Under the pieces are notes generated by a model. That model was not told the DNA's origin. It ran no database searches and worked only from the letters and a program-made list of their open reading frames with translations. From positions 1 to 23,514 of the forward strand of contig JBEIHF010000027.1 in assembly GCA_040381535.1 (NCBI GenBank): a stretch of DNA of 23,514 nt, written 5' to 3'. The translations under genes were made by a program, and so were the position numbers. The stretch comes from Micavibrio_A sp040381535. Lineage in GTDB: Bacteria; Pseudomonadota; Alphaproteobacteria; Micavibrionales; Micavibrionaceae. This document shows positions 1 through 7,094 of this stretch, piece by piece. The first letter of the stretch is position 1, and each line of letters starts with the position of its first letter.

Positions 1-64
1 CACAATTGTTGACAAGCTCCAGCAAATCAATGCGGGAAGTCTTTGGGTCTGCCGCGTCGCTCAT
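1..64 (-). CDS. 5' end of an unrecognised gene, cut by the window edge
   Basis: Only about the first 21 codons are visible, running off the left edge. The reading frame is open from an ATG at 64-62, beginning M-S-D-A-A-D-P-K-T-S and continuing with a hydrophilic, Leu-rich stretch. A GAGG Shine-Dalgarno (SD) match at 74-71 lies six bases upstream of this ATG. Another in-frame ATG at 70-68 directly abuts the GAGG and is too close to be the start, so I chose 64. Too little sequence is present to name a family. It lies downstream of, and in the same direction as, the broken iron-permease-like gene, separated by about 36 bases, so the two could share a transcript. Confidence 0.5.
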   Translation of the reverse strand, partial: MSDAADPKTSRIDLLELVNNC

Positions 65-100
65 ATGCATCCTCATATCTACAAACATATAAGACCTCAA

Positions 101-580
101 TTAAGAGCCTATTAAACTTGGCGTTAAATACCGTGATTTCCAGGATTCATGCAAGCAAATTTGCGTAATATCGACCTCAGGACTCCCTATATCAGTTATC
201 CCTTTTTTAATGTCTTTTCGGGCAATGCGGGCTATTTCCTCATAGTATTCGCGGATATCACCCAGGTCGCTTTCGCTAAGTTCTTCTAAATCCATCAAAA
301 CGAGATGGGCTCCTTCGGTTAATCTTATTAACTCATTCAGCTTCAATTGAATGGCCGTGGTGTCACGGTTTTGGGTGCTTTGAATCAAAAAAACCATCAA
401 GAATGTGACAATGGTAGTGCCAGTATTGATGACCAATTGCCATGTATCGTTAAATTCGAATATGGGTCCGGTAATCCCAACACGGCAACGATTCTCACTG
501 CAGAGACGAACGCCGCAGGGTCACCTGTAAAGTAAGAGACTTTTTTTAGAGAATGAGACAAAAAGATCACTGGTTTTCAT
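101..580 (-). pseudogene. low-affinity iron permease family protein, two frameshifts
   Basis: The translation matches the short bacterial low-affinity iron permease family (small inner-membrane proteins with two N-terminal membrane spans and a helical cytoplasmic tail). The best evidence is the core TWQLVINTGTTIVTFLMVF followed by a QNRDTTAIQLKLNELIR-type segment. The natural ATG is at 580-578, with an AGGA about ten bases upstream. From there the frame is open for 13 codons, then shifts at a run of seven A (minus-strand sense, 547-541). The middle part (F-T-G-D-P-A-A-F-V-S-A-V-R-I-V) is in a second frame until a GGG run at 478-476, where the original frame resumes as ITGPIFEFNDTW. One extra A and one missing G would restore a single ORF of about 160 codons. 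Downstream of the usual family end (PEVDI) about 20 further residues follow. Without correction only 111 residues from an internal ATG at 436 are readable, lacking the first membrane span. It is either a genuine pseudogene or a pair of homopolymer sequencing errors; the intact body favours recent or artificial breakage. Confidence 0.75.
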
Positions 581-727
581 AAATTTATTTTCCTGTTCCA
601 ATAAAATATAAACGTTTCAAAGGAATAAAAAATCCTCCAAACAATTTTGGAATCATAAAAACATACGCCTGTTGGTGAGGCATATTGGGATTAAGAATCC
701 GATTTAACAATGAAAAAGGAGACTATT

Positions 728-859
728 ATGTCTGACAACAACCAACGTCCTACCAGACCAGACCAACAACGTCCGAGCCAACAGCCTAAAAAAGCTCCCC
801 AACGCGATGATCAATCTTCGCGCGAGCAAAAGAAGAATCCATACCAGCAAGACCGCTAA
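728..859 (+). CDS. 43-residue Gln/Pro-rich hydrophilic peptide
   Basis: A short ORF with an AAGGAG SD match 7 bases upstream of the ATG. The product is highly hydrophilic, rich in Gln, Pro, Arg, Lys and Asp, with no Cys, no membrane segment and no signal peptide, starting MSDNNQRPTRPDQQRP and ending N-P-Y-Q-Q-D-R. Such composition implies a disordered, basic peptide. I do not recognise a family. It is isolated: the gene to its left is divergent and leuC to its right is convergent. A weak match to the alphaproteobacterial general-stress sigma factor (EcfG) promoter, GGAAT then 16 bases then TGTT, lies at 649-673; each half has one mismatch, so stress control is only a suggestion. The strong ribosome site and clean start are the main reasons to believe it is translated. 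Confidence 0.55.
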   Translation: MSDNNQRPTRPDQQRPSQQPKKAPQRDDQSSREQKKNPYQQDR

Positions 860-904
860 GATCTTTACAGGTTTTTAGCGTTTTTTCTTGTGATTAACGA
901 GAAG

Positions 905-930
905 CCCCTTTTCTGAAACATGGAAAGGGG
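905..930 (-). terminator. hairpin downstream of leuC
   Basis: CCCCTTTTC (905-913) pairs with GGAAAGGGG (922-930) around an 8-base loop, giving nine pairs including one G-T. It begins 9 bases past the leuC stop on the minus strand, where it is followed by a moderately T-rich stretch. In the plus direction TTTT follows after a few bases, so it may also stop transcription from the small gene at 728-859. Confidence 0.55.
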
Positions 931-938
931 TCTGCGTT

Positions 939-2342
939 TTATATCTCACGCACGTCGGTGAGTTTTCCGGTGATGGCCGCCGCCGCGGCCATGGCGGGAG
1001 ACATCAAATGCGTACGTCCGCCGCGTCCTTGGCGTCCTTCGAAATTGCGATTCGATGTAGACGCACAACGTTCGCCGGGTTGAAGTTTGTCTGCATTCAT
1101 AGCAAGGCACATGGAGCACCCTGCCTCGCGCCAATCAAAGCCTGCCGTTATTAGCTTCGCGGCGATGCCTTCTTCTTCGGCCATTTGTTTGACAAGTCCC
1201 GAACCCGGAACAACCATCGCATACACGCCGCTTGCGACTTTTTTATCGCCGACAATTTTGGCGACTTCACGCAAATCTTCGATGCGCGCATTAGTACAGG
1301 ATCCTATAAATACTTTATCTATCGGAATATTGGTCAGCTTAGTGCCCGCTTTTAAACCCATATAATCCAGCATACGCTCGACGGAAGCTTTCTTGCCTGC
1401 ATCATCGAACTCATCGGGCGAGGGGACGTATCCTGTGATCGGCATCACATCTTCGGGTGTCGTTCCCCATGTAACCGTGGGTGCAATGTCTTCTGCCTTC
1501 AAAACAACTTCCCGGTCATACACTGCGCCTTCGTCGCTGCCGAGCGTGGCCCAGTATTTCACGCCCTTGTCCCATAGATCATCTTTCGGCGCCATCGGGC
1601 GGCCCTTGATGTAACGGTATGTCGTTTCATCGGGCGCGACCATACCTGCGCGCGCACCGCCTTCGATCGACATGTTGCATATAGTCATACGGCCTTCCAT
1701 GGAAAGCGCACGCACCGCTTCGCCCGCATATTCGATAACATATCCTGTGCCGCCTGCCGTACCTATCTTGCCGATGATCGCAAGGATCATGTCTTTGGCG
1801 TATACACCGCGCTCGAGTTTGCCGTCCACCGTGATGCGCATGGATTTGGCACGTTTTTGAATGAGTGTCTGTGTGGCCAGAACATGCTCGACCTCACTGG
1901 TGCCGATACCAAACGCCAATGATCCGAAAGCACCATGCGTCGATGTGTGGGAATCGCCGCACACAATGGTCATGCCGGGCAGGGTGAAACCTTGCTCGGG
2001 TCCGATGATATGAACGATGCCTTGGCGCTTGTCGTGAATGTCGAACAACTGCACGCCGAATTCGCTGCAGTTTTCCGTCAGCGTCGCGAGTTGCAACGCG
2101 CTTTCAGGATCTTCCGTGGGTTTGTATCTATCGCCCGTGGTGACGTTGTGATCGACAACGGCGAGCGTGTTTTCAGGACGACGCACTTTGCGCTTAGCCA
2201 TGCGTAATCCTTCGAAGGCTTGCGGGGAGGTGACTTCATGTACGAGGTGGCGGTCGATATAAATCAAACATGTTCCGTCCTCGGACTTATCAATCACGTG
2301 ATCGTCCCAGATTTTATCGAATAAGGTGCGTGGCTTGGTCAT
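939..2342 (-). CDS. leuC: 3-isopropylmalate dehydratase large subunit
   Basis: This is the large (LeuC) subunit of isopropylmalate isomerase, which converts 2-isopropylmalate to 3-isopropylmalate in leucine biosynthesis and carries a [4Fe-4S] cluster in the cytoplasm. The product is 467 residues, essentially the E. coli length (466). The cluster ligands are visible as Cys349 (IGSCTNAR) and Cys409/Cys412 (AGCSMCLAMN). Other family signatures are VDHNVTT, CGDSHTSTHGAFG and SNRNFEGRQGRGGRTHLMSP. An open frame extends 30 codons further upstream, but family length and an AAGG six bases before the ATG at 2342 place the start there; a second ATG at 2348 directly abuts the SD. The small subunit gene leuD is not in this window. 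leuC follows rplS in many alphaproteobacteria; here two small plus-strand ORFs separate them. Confidence 0.97.
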   Translation of the reverse strand: MTKPRTLFDKIWDDHVIDKSEDGTCLIYIDRHLVHEVTSPQAFEGLRMAKRKVRRPENTLAVVDHNVTTGDRYKPTEDPESALQLATLTENCSEFGVQLFDIHDKRQGIVHIIGPEQGFTLPGMTIVCGDSHTSTHGAFGSLAFGIGTSEVEHVLATQTLIQKRAKSMRITVDGKLERGVYAKDMILAIIGKIGTAGGTGYVIEYAGEAVRALSMEGRMTICNMSIEGGARAGMVAPDETTYRYIKGRPMAPKDDLWDKGVKYWATLGSDEGAVYDREVVLKAEDIAPTVTWGTTPEDVMPITGYVPSPDEFDDAGKKASVERMLDYMGLKAGTKLTNIPIDKVFIGSCTNARIEDLREVAKIVGDKKVASGVYAMVVPGSGLVKQMAEEEGIAAKLITAGFDWREAGCSMCLAMNADKLQPGERCASTSNRNFEGRQGRGGRTHLMSPAMAAAAAITGKLTDVREI

Positions 2343-2365
2343 TGTCATCCTTAAAGCATTAACTC

Positions 2366-2395
2366 TTATATCGTCAAAAAATGGCGGAAAATCAA
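2366..2395 (-). promoter_or_regulatory. possible sigma-70-type promoter of leuC
   Basis: On the minus strand TTGATT (2395-2390) is followed after 18 bases by ATATAA (2371-2366). Transcription would start roughly 15 bases before the leuC ATG. The match is partial and rests on position and consensus resemblance only. I saw no leader peptide or attenuator structure. Confidence 0.25.
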
Positions 2396-2510
2396 CTTTT
2401 GCGCAATTTCCGTACATTTTTGCGCTTTGCAAAAAATTTATCCCCCGTTCTTAGAGCTTTAGTAACCGACTCTGCGTTAGAATTATTGCAGTGCAAGAAG
2501 GTGTCTCTGT

Positions 2511-2813
2511 ATGTCAATTATAATGCAAAATCAGAATGTTAAAGCAGATGTTTGTTTGAAGGCCTGTGGGCTTTGCATCGATTTTGATGAAGATTCGTCC
2601 TTTGTTCGTTCCGAGAGCGTTTTAATCGACTTGTCGCACCGCAGCATTGGGATTATTTTTGAAAATGCCTACCATCATATCGGTGATTTGCCGAACGGGA
2701 TGCTGGCTTCTGACCTCGAAGGGATGGCGAATGTGCGTCTGACAGGTTCGGGCGCAGGGGGAAGGGAGTTCACCCTGTCCGCGCCGATTAAAATATTACG
2801 CAAGACTGCATAG
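2511..2813 (+). CDS. hypothetical protein with an N-terminal CX3CX2C cluster
   Basis: A 100-residue soluble protein that I do not recognise. An AAGG lies nine bases before the ATG at 2511; a second Met at codon 5 is an alternative start. Cys15, Cys19 and Cys22 form C-L-K-A-C-G-L-C near the N-terminus. The rest looks like a small beta-rich domain with alternating hydrophobic residues (for example SVLIDLSHRSIGIIF and FTLSAPIKILRK). There is no membrane segment or signal peptide. It is followed after 36 bases by a 38-residue ORF, also with paired cysteines, and then by a terminator, so the two are probably one transcript. The spacing of the cysteines resembles an iron-sulfur or zinc motif, but the protein is far too short to be a radical SAM enzyme; no function is assigned. 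Confidence 0.65.
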   Translation: MSIIMQNQNVKADVCLKACGLCIDFDEDSSFVRSESVLIDLSHRSIGIIFENAYHHIGDLPNGMLASDLEGMANVRLTGSGAGGREFTLSAPIKILRKTA

Positions 2814-2849
2814 GAATTTTGGCAGAAGAATTTGAAAGGGGGCCACAAG

Positions 2850-2966
2850 ATGGCTAAGGCGACTAAAATAACTACACAAGCAAACGACAGCAAGATTGTC
2901 GAACCGGTTTACAACGGAGCGGGCGGCTGTGCATGCGGCAATATGTCCGTGACAAAAAGCAAATAA
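2850..2966 (+). CDS. 38-residue peptide with a CAC motif
   Basis: A tiny ORF with one of the strongest ribosome-binding sites in the window: AAGGGGG seven bases before the ATG. The product is hydrophilic at the N-terminus (MAKATKITTQANDSK) and ends with a Gly/Cys-rich segment, G-A-G-G-C-A-C-G-N-M, with Cys27 and Cys29, and a short basic tail. There is no membrane segment. It sits 36 bases after the 100-residue ORF and directly before a good intrinsic terminator, so a complete transcription unit can be drawn. The Gly-Gly followed by CxC could be a metal-binding element or a peptide-maturation core, but no modifying enzyme or exporter is nearby, so this is speculation. Confidence 0.55.
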   Translation: MAKATKITTQANDSKIVEPVYNGAGGCACGNMSVTKSK

Positions 2967-2989
2967 CGAATTCATTTTTTTAGAGCAAG

Positions 2990-3021
2990 AGAGCGGTCAG
3001 TGAAGGGGCCGCTCTTTTTTT
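2990..3021 (+). terminator. intrinsic terminator of the small Cys-peptide unit
   Basis: A perfect 7-bp stem, AGAGCGG (2990-2996) with CCGCTCT (3009-3015), with a 12-base loop and followed by a run of T to 3021. It is 23 bases past the stop of the 38-residue ORF. Confidence 0.85.
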
Positions 3022-3040
3022 GTGCCCAAAAACGGATAAC

Positions 3041-3068
3041 AAAAAAACGGAGCCTTCTCAGGCCCCGT
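3041..3068 (-). terminator. intrinsic terminator of the ffh-rplS operon
   Basis: On the minus strand ACGG (3068-3065 sense) pairs with CCGT (3050-3047) and GCC with GGC inside, with one mismatch and a 6-base loop. It is followed by seven T (complement of the A run 3041-3047). It lies 26 bases beyond the rplS stop and faces the terminator at 2990-3021. Confidence 0.8.
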
Positions 3069-3094
3069 TCCTGATTTCATATCTGCAAAAGCAA

Positions 3095-3664
3095 TTATGC
3101 TTGTGCATCGCCTTGGGTGTCGGGAGCGTCTGCTACTGCTTTTTCGGCTGCTTTCGCGGCTTTCTTGTCTGCGGCTTTTGTTTCGTGGCCTTTGCGGGCT
3201 TTGGCTGCGGAGGCTTTTTTGGCTTCTTTTTTCTTTGCTGTTTTTTGCGTTTTCGTCAGGTTGTCATCTTCTTGAACTTCGACTTCCAGACCGTGGCCGC
3301 TCGTGCGTTCCATGATACGTGCGGATTTGCCGCGACGATCGCGCAGATAGTAAAGTTTTGCACGGCGTACGGAGCCGCGGCGGACCAGTTCGATGGATTC
3401 GATGGACGGGGAGAATAGCGGGAATACGCGTTCTACGCCTTCGCCTAGTGAAATCTTTCGAACCGTGAAGCAGGCATTCTGGTTTGTGTTGCTACCGAAA
3501 CGGGCGATGCAGATACCTTCGTAAGCCTGAACGCGTTCGCGTTCACCTTCTTTGATCTTGATGTTCACTTTGACGGTATCGCCAACGGAGAATTGGGGAA
3601 TTTCTTTGTTACCGGCCAGTTTAGCTACCTGACGGGCTTCAAATTTTTGAAGTACGTTTGCCAT
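3095..3664 (-). CDS. rplS: 50S ribosomal protein L19 with a long basic tail
   Basis: L19 lies at the 30S-50S interface of the ribosome. Residues 1 to about 117 are a typical L19 core: FSVGDTVKVNIKIKEG, RVQAYEGICIARFG, FTVRKISLGEGVERVFP and the RRGSVRRAKLYYLRDRRGK signature. The E. coli protein is about 115 residues, so this 189-residue version carries about 70 extra C-terminal residues, rich in Lys and Ala (several A-K-K and K-A-A steps) and ending D-A-P-D-T-Q-G-D-A-Q-A. The tail is predicted disordered or helical and basic. AGGA is eight bases before the ATG. It is the last gene of the operon, about 80 bases after trmD, and is followed by an intrinsic terminator. Confidence 0.98.
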   Translation of the reverse strand: MANVLQKFEARQVAKLAGNKEIPQFSVGDTVKVNIKIKEGERERVQAYEGICIARFGSNTNQNACFTVRKISLGEGVERVFPLFSPSIESIELVRRGSVRRAKLYYLRDRRGKSARIMERTSGHGLEVEVQEDDNLTKTQKTAKKKEAKKASAAKARKGHETKAADKKAAKAAEKAVADAPDTQGDAQA

Positions 3665-3747
3665 TGTATAGTTCCTATATGTTGTTTTTTGTGTTGTTAG
3701 TTGGGGGCTTTGTATAACAAAGACAAAGGGCTGGCAAGCTTTTTTCG

Positions 3748-4431
3748 CTATTTTTTGATCAGATCGGGACGGCGTTTCTGTGTAATTTCAAGGCTTTGTG
3801 CCTTGCGCCATTTGTTGATTTCCGCGTGATTGCCACTTTTTAGCACGTCCGGTATGGCCATGCCGTTCCATTCGGCAGGGCGGGTATAATGGGGGTATTC
3901 CAAAAGGCCGCCTGTTTCGGACCCGAAACTTTCCGCGTCTGGTGTGGCTTCGTTGCCCATCACACCTGGAAGTAAACGGATGCAGGCATCCATCATTGCA
4001 AGCGCCGCGACTTCACCACCCGATAACACGTAATCACCGACACTGATCTCTTCGAAGCCGTGCGCATCGAGCACGCGTTGGTCCACGCCTTCATACCGTC
4101 CGCACAATATCGTGAGCGCGGGTTCTGCGGACAATTCTTTCACCAGCGCCTGATTCAAAACCTCACCACGCGGCGACATATAAATTTTGCGTCCTGCTGT
4201 GGGAATGGAAGCAAGCGCCTTATCGACGATATCCGCGCGCATCACCATGCCTGCGCCGCCGCCGAACGGTGTGTCGTCCACCGTCTGGTGTTTGCCTTCG
4301 CCGAAATCACGGATTTGAATGGTGTCATAAGACCAATCGCCGCGCTCCAATGCGCGTCCTGCCAGCGAATAACCTAGAAAAGCAGGAAACATTTCGGGGA
4401 ACAATGTCAGAAGATTGATGTGCAACCCCAT
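3748..4431 (-). CDS. trmD: tRNA (guanine37-N1)-methyltransferase
   Basis: TrmD uses S-adenosylmethionine to methylate G37 next to the anticodon, preventing +1 frameshifting. It is a SPOUT-class enzyme with a trefoil knot. The 227-residue product has the hallmark motifs: RDFGEGKHQTVDDTPFGGGAGM (about 41-62), LCGRYEGVDQRV (109-120), SVGDYVLSGGEVAALAMMD (130-148) and YPHYTRP (179-185). The ATG shares its A with the TAA stop of rimM (TAATG at 4433-4429), indicating translational coupling, and GGAG in the rimM end lies eight bases upstream. The order rpsP-rimM-trmD-rplS is the classical bacterial one. Confidence 0.98.
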   Translation of the reverse strand: MGLHINLLTLFPEMFPAFLGYSLAGRALERGDWSYDTIQIRDFGEGKHQTVDDTPFGGGAGMVMRADIVDKALASIPTAGRKIYMSPRGEVLNQALVKELSAEPALTILCGRYEGVDQRVLDAHGFEEISVGDYVLSGGEVAALAMMDACIRLLPGVMGNEATPDAESFGSETGGLLEYPHYTRPAEWNGMAIPDVLKSGNHAEINKWRKAQSLEITQKRRPDLIKK

Positions 4432-4922
4432 TACACTATCTCCGGCATTTGAACGGAGATAATGCCTTTTTCCATGTCAACTTCCACGTCATCTGTGAAA
4501 GGTAGATAAAAACTCGAACCCGTCGCCGGTTTGATATCGATCAAATCCGATGCGCCGAAATTCTCAATCGAAAGCACGGTGCCAATGTCTTTGCCGTTTT
4601 CGTCGAAGACTTTCAGTCCTTTTAGATCTTCGATATAATATTCGCCGTCATCGGCTTCGGGCAGGACGGTGCGGTCCACGTATAATTGCGTACCGCGCAG
4701 TTTTTCGGCTTCGTTACGATCCGTTATGCCGTTCGCTTCGGCCAACCAGTCACCTTTGAGTGCGTTCTTGATAACCAACTTGATGTTTTTGGATCCGTTC
4801 TCTTCGGTAAAGACTTTGCCTTCGAACAATGTTTCATCTTCGACAAAGCTACGCACCTTCACAAGGCCCTTGATGCCGTGAACGGTGGAAATTTCGCCGA
4901 TCAAAATTCTTTTATCTGTCAT
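4431..4922 (-). CDS. rimM: ribosome maturation factor RimM
   Basis: RimM binds protein S19 and the 30S head to assist 30S assembly. The product is 163 residues: an N-terminal beta-barrel (ILIGEISTVHGIKGLVKVRSF, 6-26) and a C-terminal PRC-barrel domain (EYYIEDLKGLKVFDENGKDIG and FYLPFTDDVEVD). The frame is open 15 codons further upstream through a palindrome, but the family start MTDKRILIGEI fits the ATG at 4922. There is no ordinary SD before it: the expected position is occupied by the right arm of a 10-bp hairpin (4930-4953), whose GGGG could pair only weakly and only if the hairpin is open. Translation may depend on coupling from rpsP or on hairpin melting. The stop overlaps the trmD start by one base. 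Confidence 0.97.
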   Translation of the reverse strand: MTDKRILIGEISTVHGIKGLVKVRSFVEDETLFEGKVFTEENGSKNIKLVIKNALKGDWLAEANGITDRNEAEKLRGTQLYVDRTVLPEADDGEYYIEDLKGLKVFDENGKDIGTVLSIENFGASDLIDIKPATGSSFYLPFTDDVEVDMEKGIISVQMPEIV

Positions 4923-4929
4923 CAAAGAA

Positions 4930-4953
4930 ACATCCCCGCTTGCGCGGGGATGT
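4930..4953 (-). repeat. palindromic element with GCAA tetraloop between rpsP and rimM
   Basis: ACATCCCCGC (4930-4939) and GCGGGGATGT (4944-4953) are perfect reverse complements separated by four bases. On the transcribed (minus) strand the loop reads GCAA, a GNRA tetraloop, giving a very stable hairpin. It fills most of the 49-base rpsP-rimM gap and ends seven bases before the rimM ATG. The shape resembles dispersed REP-type palindromes with a CCCCGCNNGCGGGG core; I found no second identical copy in this window. Confidence 0.75.
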
Positions 4954-4967
4954 CCGTGTCTTTGCAA

Positions 4968-5477
4968 TTACTCGGCTTTTGGCTCTTCAGCAGGAACTTC
5001 TGCTGCGGCTTCTTCAGCCGGTGCTTCAGCGGCTGGCTCCTCAGCAGGAGCGGCGGCAGCTTCGGCAGCAGCGGCTTCGGCTGCTTTTTTGGCTTCTTCA
5101 GCATCGGATTTTGCTTGTTCTGCTGCTTCGGATTGGGTTTTCACTTTTTCCGCTTTTTCGGCAATGCGCTGCTTCGTTTTGTCGGAAGGAACGGCTTTTT
5201 GCGGATTGTTTTTGCGTTCCGGCATCAAAATCACACCGGCTTTGCCCAAAAAGATAGCAACGCGATCGGAAGGTTGTGCGCCTTGGGACAGCCAGTATTT
5301 GATGCGCTCTTCATTGAACTGAACGCGTTTTGCATCGTCTTTACCGAGCAAAGGATTGTAGGTGCCAAGTTTCTCGAGGAAGCGGCCATCGCGTGGGTAA
5401 CGCTTGTCGGCTACTACGATCGAGTAATGCGGCAAGTTTTTACGTCCGCCGCGGGACAGTCTCAGTGCTAGTGCCAT
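4968..5477 (-). CDS. rpsP: 30S ribosomal protein S16 with a long acidic tail
   Basis: S16 binds 16S rRNA and helps 30S assembly. Residues 1 to about 85 are a standard S16 (ALALRLSRGGRKNLPHYSIV, SRGGRKN, FLEKLGTYNPL, RIKYWLSQGAQPSDRV). The E. coli protein is 82 residues; this one is 169, with an added Lys/Glu/Ala helical stretch (about 95-135) and then an Ala/Glu/Pro tail containing repeated A-P-A-E-E units. The tail is acidic at its end, the reverse of the basic L19 tail. A perfect AAGGAGA lies six bases before the ATG. It follows ffh after 49 A/T-rich bases containing a TTTAAATTTAAA-type palindrome. Confidence 0.98.
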   Translation of the reverse strand: MALALRLSRGGRKNLPHYSIVVADKRYPRDGRFLEKLGTYNPLLGKDDAKRVQFNEERIKYWLSQGAQPSDRVAIFLGKAGVILMPERKNNPQKAVPSDKTKQRIAEKAEKVKTQSEAAEQAKSDAEEAKKAAEAAAAEAAAAPAEEPAAEAPAEEAAAEVPAEEPKAE

Positions 5478-5526
5478 TTTAGTTCTCCTTGGTGTTTAAA
5501 TTTAAAGTTTAGTTAAAAGTTTTTAG

Positions 5527-7074
5527 TTATCTCTTCTTGCGGTTTTTCTTCGTGCCGCCGCGTTGGGGAAAACCCATGCCGCCCATACCTGCCATACCTG
5601 GCATTCCTCCGAAATTAGGCATGCCGCCGCCGAGGCTGGGAAGACCACCCGCAAAAGGATTGGGGCCAAGATTGGGAAGTCCGCCGCCTGCGGCCGCTTC
5701 TTCGGCCATACCGGCTTCGAGCATCGCGGCGTCTTTGTCGCCCATCATGCCCTTCATCATACCCATCATTTTGCCCATGCCCATTTTTTTCATGCGCTTC
5801 ATCATGGTCTGCATGTCGGCTTGTTGTTTGCAGAGCTTGTTCACGTCCTGCACGCTCGTGCCCGAACCTTCGGCGATGCGGCGGCGGCGCGATGCGTTCA
5901 TCAATTGTGGTTTGCCGCGTTCTTCTTTCGTCATGGAAAGAATGATGGCTTCCTGACGTTTCATCACGCTTTCATCCATTTTTCCTTCGAGCTGCGCAGC
6001 CATCTTCCCTATGCCCGGAAGCATTTTCGCAATGCCGCCGATGCCGCCCATTTTGGACATCTGGCGGAATTGCGAAAGCAGATCGTCGAAATCGAATTTG
6101 CCTTCGTTGAATTTTTCCGCCATGCGCTGTGCATCTTCGGCATCGACAGATTCCGCCGCGCGTTCGACGAGCGATACGACATCGCCCATGCCTAGAATGC
6201 GGCTCGCGATACGGTCGGGATGGAAGGGTTCGAGCGCGTCCCATTTTTCGCCGACGCCCATCAATTTGATCGGCTTGCCCGTGATAGCGCGCATGGAAAG
6301 CGCCGCGCCGCCGCGTGCATCGCCGTCTATTCTTGTGAGGACGATACCCGTGATGCCGACTTTCTCATCGAAGGCTTTGCCGACATTCACCGCGTCTTGG
6401 CCCGTCATCGCATCGGCGACGAGGAGTTTTTCAACGGGATTGGAAAGTTTGGAAACCGCGGCCACTTCGTTCATCAACGCTTCGTCGATGGACAAACGGC
6501 CTGCGGTGTCGAGCATCAAAACATCGAACCCGCCGAGCTTGGCTTCTTTCAAGGCGCGTTCGGTAATTTGAATAGGGGTCTGTCCCGCTACAATGTCGAG
6601 CGTGGCGACACCGGTTTGTTCGCCGAGAATTTTGAGCTGGTCTTGGGCGGCAGGGCGGGACGTATCCAGCGAGGCCATCAAAACTTTTTTACGCGCCTTG
6701 TCAGAAAGGAATTTCGCGATCTTGGCGGTGGAGGTCGTTTTACCCGAACCTTGCAGACCGACCATCAAATATACCGAAGGCGGCGCGCCGAAGGTGAGGT
6801 CGCTTGCTTCCGAGCCCAGCATCTCGACCAGCGCGTCATGAACGATCTTCACGACCATCTGGGATGCGGAGACGGATTTGATCACATCTTGTCCGACGGC
6901 TTTGGCTTTGACGGATTCAATAAAGTCTTTGACGACGGGCAGGGCGACATCGGCTTCGAGCAGCGCGACGCGGATTTCGCGCGCGGCGTTGTTCACGTCC
7001 TCTTCGGACAAACGGCTCTTGCCTCTTAAAGAGGAGAAGATGCTGCCAAGCTTGTCGCTCAAACTTTCAAACAT
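5527..7074 (-). CDS. ffh: signal recognition particle protein (SRP54 homologue)
   Basis: Ffh is the GTPase of the signal recognition particle. With 4.5S RNA it binds signal sequences of nascent membrane proteins and docks with FtsY, also encoded here. The 515-residue protein has the N domain (1 to about 90), the G domain with GLQGSGKTT (106-114), DTSRPAAQDQL (137-147), DTAGR (189-193) and TRIDGDARGG (247-256), and a Met-rich M domain (from about 330) with the RNA-binding SRRRRIAEGSG segment. It is longer than E. coli Ffh (453) because of a Met/Gly/Pro-rich tail ending in a short basic K-K-N-R-K-K-R. GGGA lies six bases before the ATG. It heads the operon ffh-rpsP-rimM-trmD-rplS. Its leader contains a 43-base palindrome and, further upstream, a candidate promoter plus small RNA. 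Confidence 0.98.
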   Translation of the reverse strand: MFESLSDKLGSIFSSLRGKSRLSEEDVNNAAREIRVALLEADVALPVVKDFIESVKAKAVGQDVIKSVSASQMVVKIVHDALVEMLGSEASDLTFGAPPSVYLMVGLQGSGKTTSTAKIAKFLSDKARKKVLMASLDTSRPAAQDQLKILGEQTGVATLDIVAGQTPIQITERALKEAKLGGFDVLMLDTAGRLSIDEALMNEVAAVSKLSNPVEKLLVADAMTGQDAVNVGKAFDEKVGITGIVLTRIDGDARGGAALSMRAITGKPIKLMGVGEKWDALEPFHPDRIASRILGMGDVVSLVERAAESVDAEDAQRMAEKFNEGKFDFDDLLSQFRQMSKMGGIGGIAKMLPGIGKMAAQLEGKMDESVMKRQEAIILSMTKEERGKPQLMNASRRRRIAEGSGTSVQDVNKLCKQQADMQTMMKRMKKMGMGKMMGMMKGMMGDKDAAMLEAGMAEEAAAGGGLPNLGPNPFAGGLPSLGGGMPNFGGMPGMAGMGGMGFPQRGGTKKNRKKR

Positions 7075-7094
7075 TCAAAATCCCAAAACCTCTT

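Noticed and set aside
9..14. TTGACA near the left edge as a promoter
   Set aside because: No matching -10 follows on the plus strand, and it lies within the partial minus-strand gene.
4686..5471. A 261-codon plus-strand ORF opposite rimM and rpsP
   Set aside because: The Phe/Cys/Gly low complexity comes from the complement of the Ala/Glu/Lys-rich S16 tail.
6220..7029. A 269-codon plus-strand ORF opposite ffh
   Set aside because: It is antisense to the unmistakable ffh coding region, with composition explained by the complementary frame and no recognisable domain.
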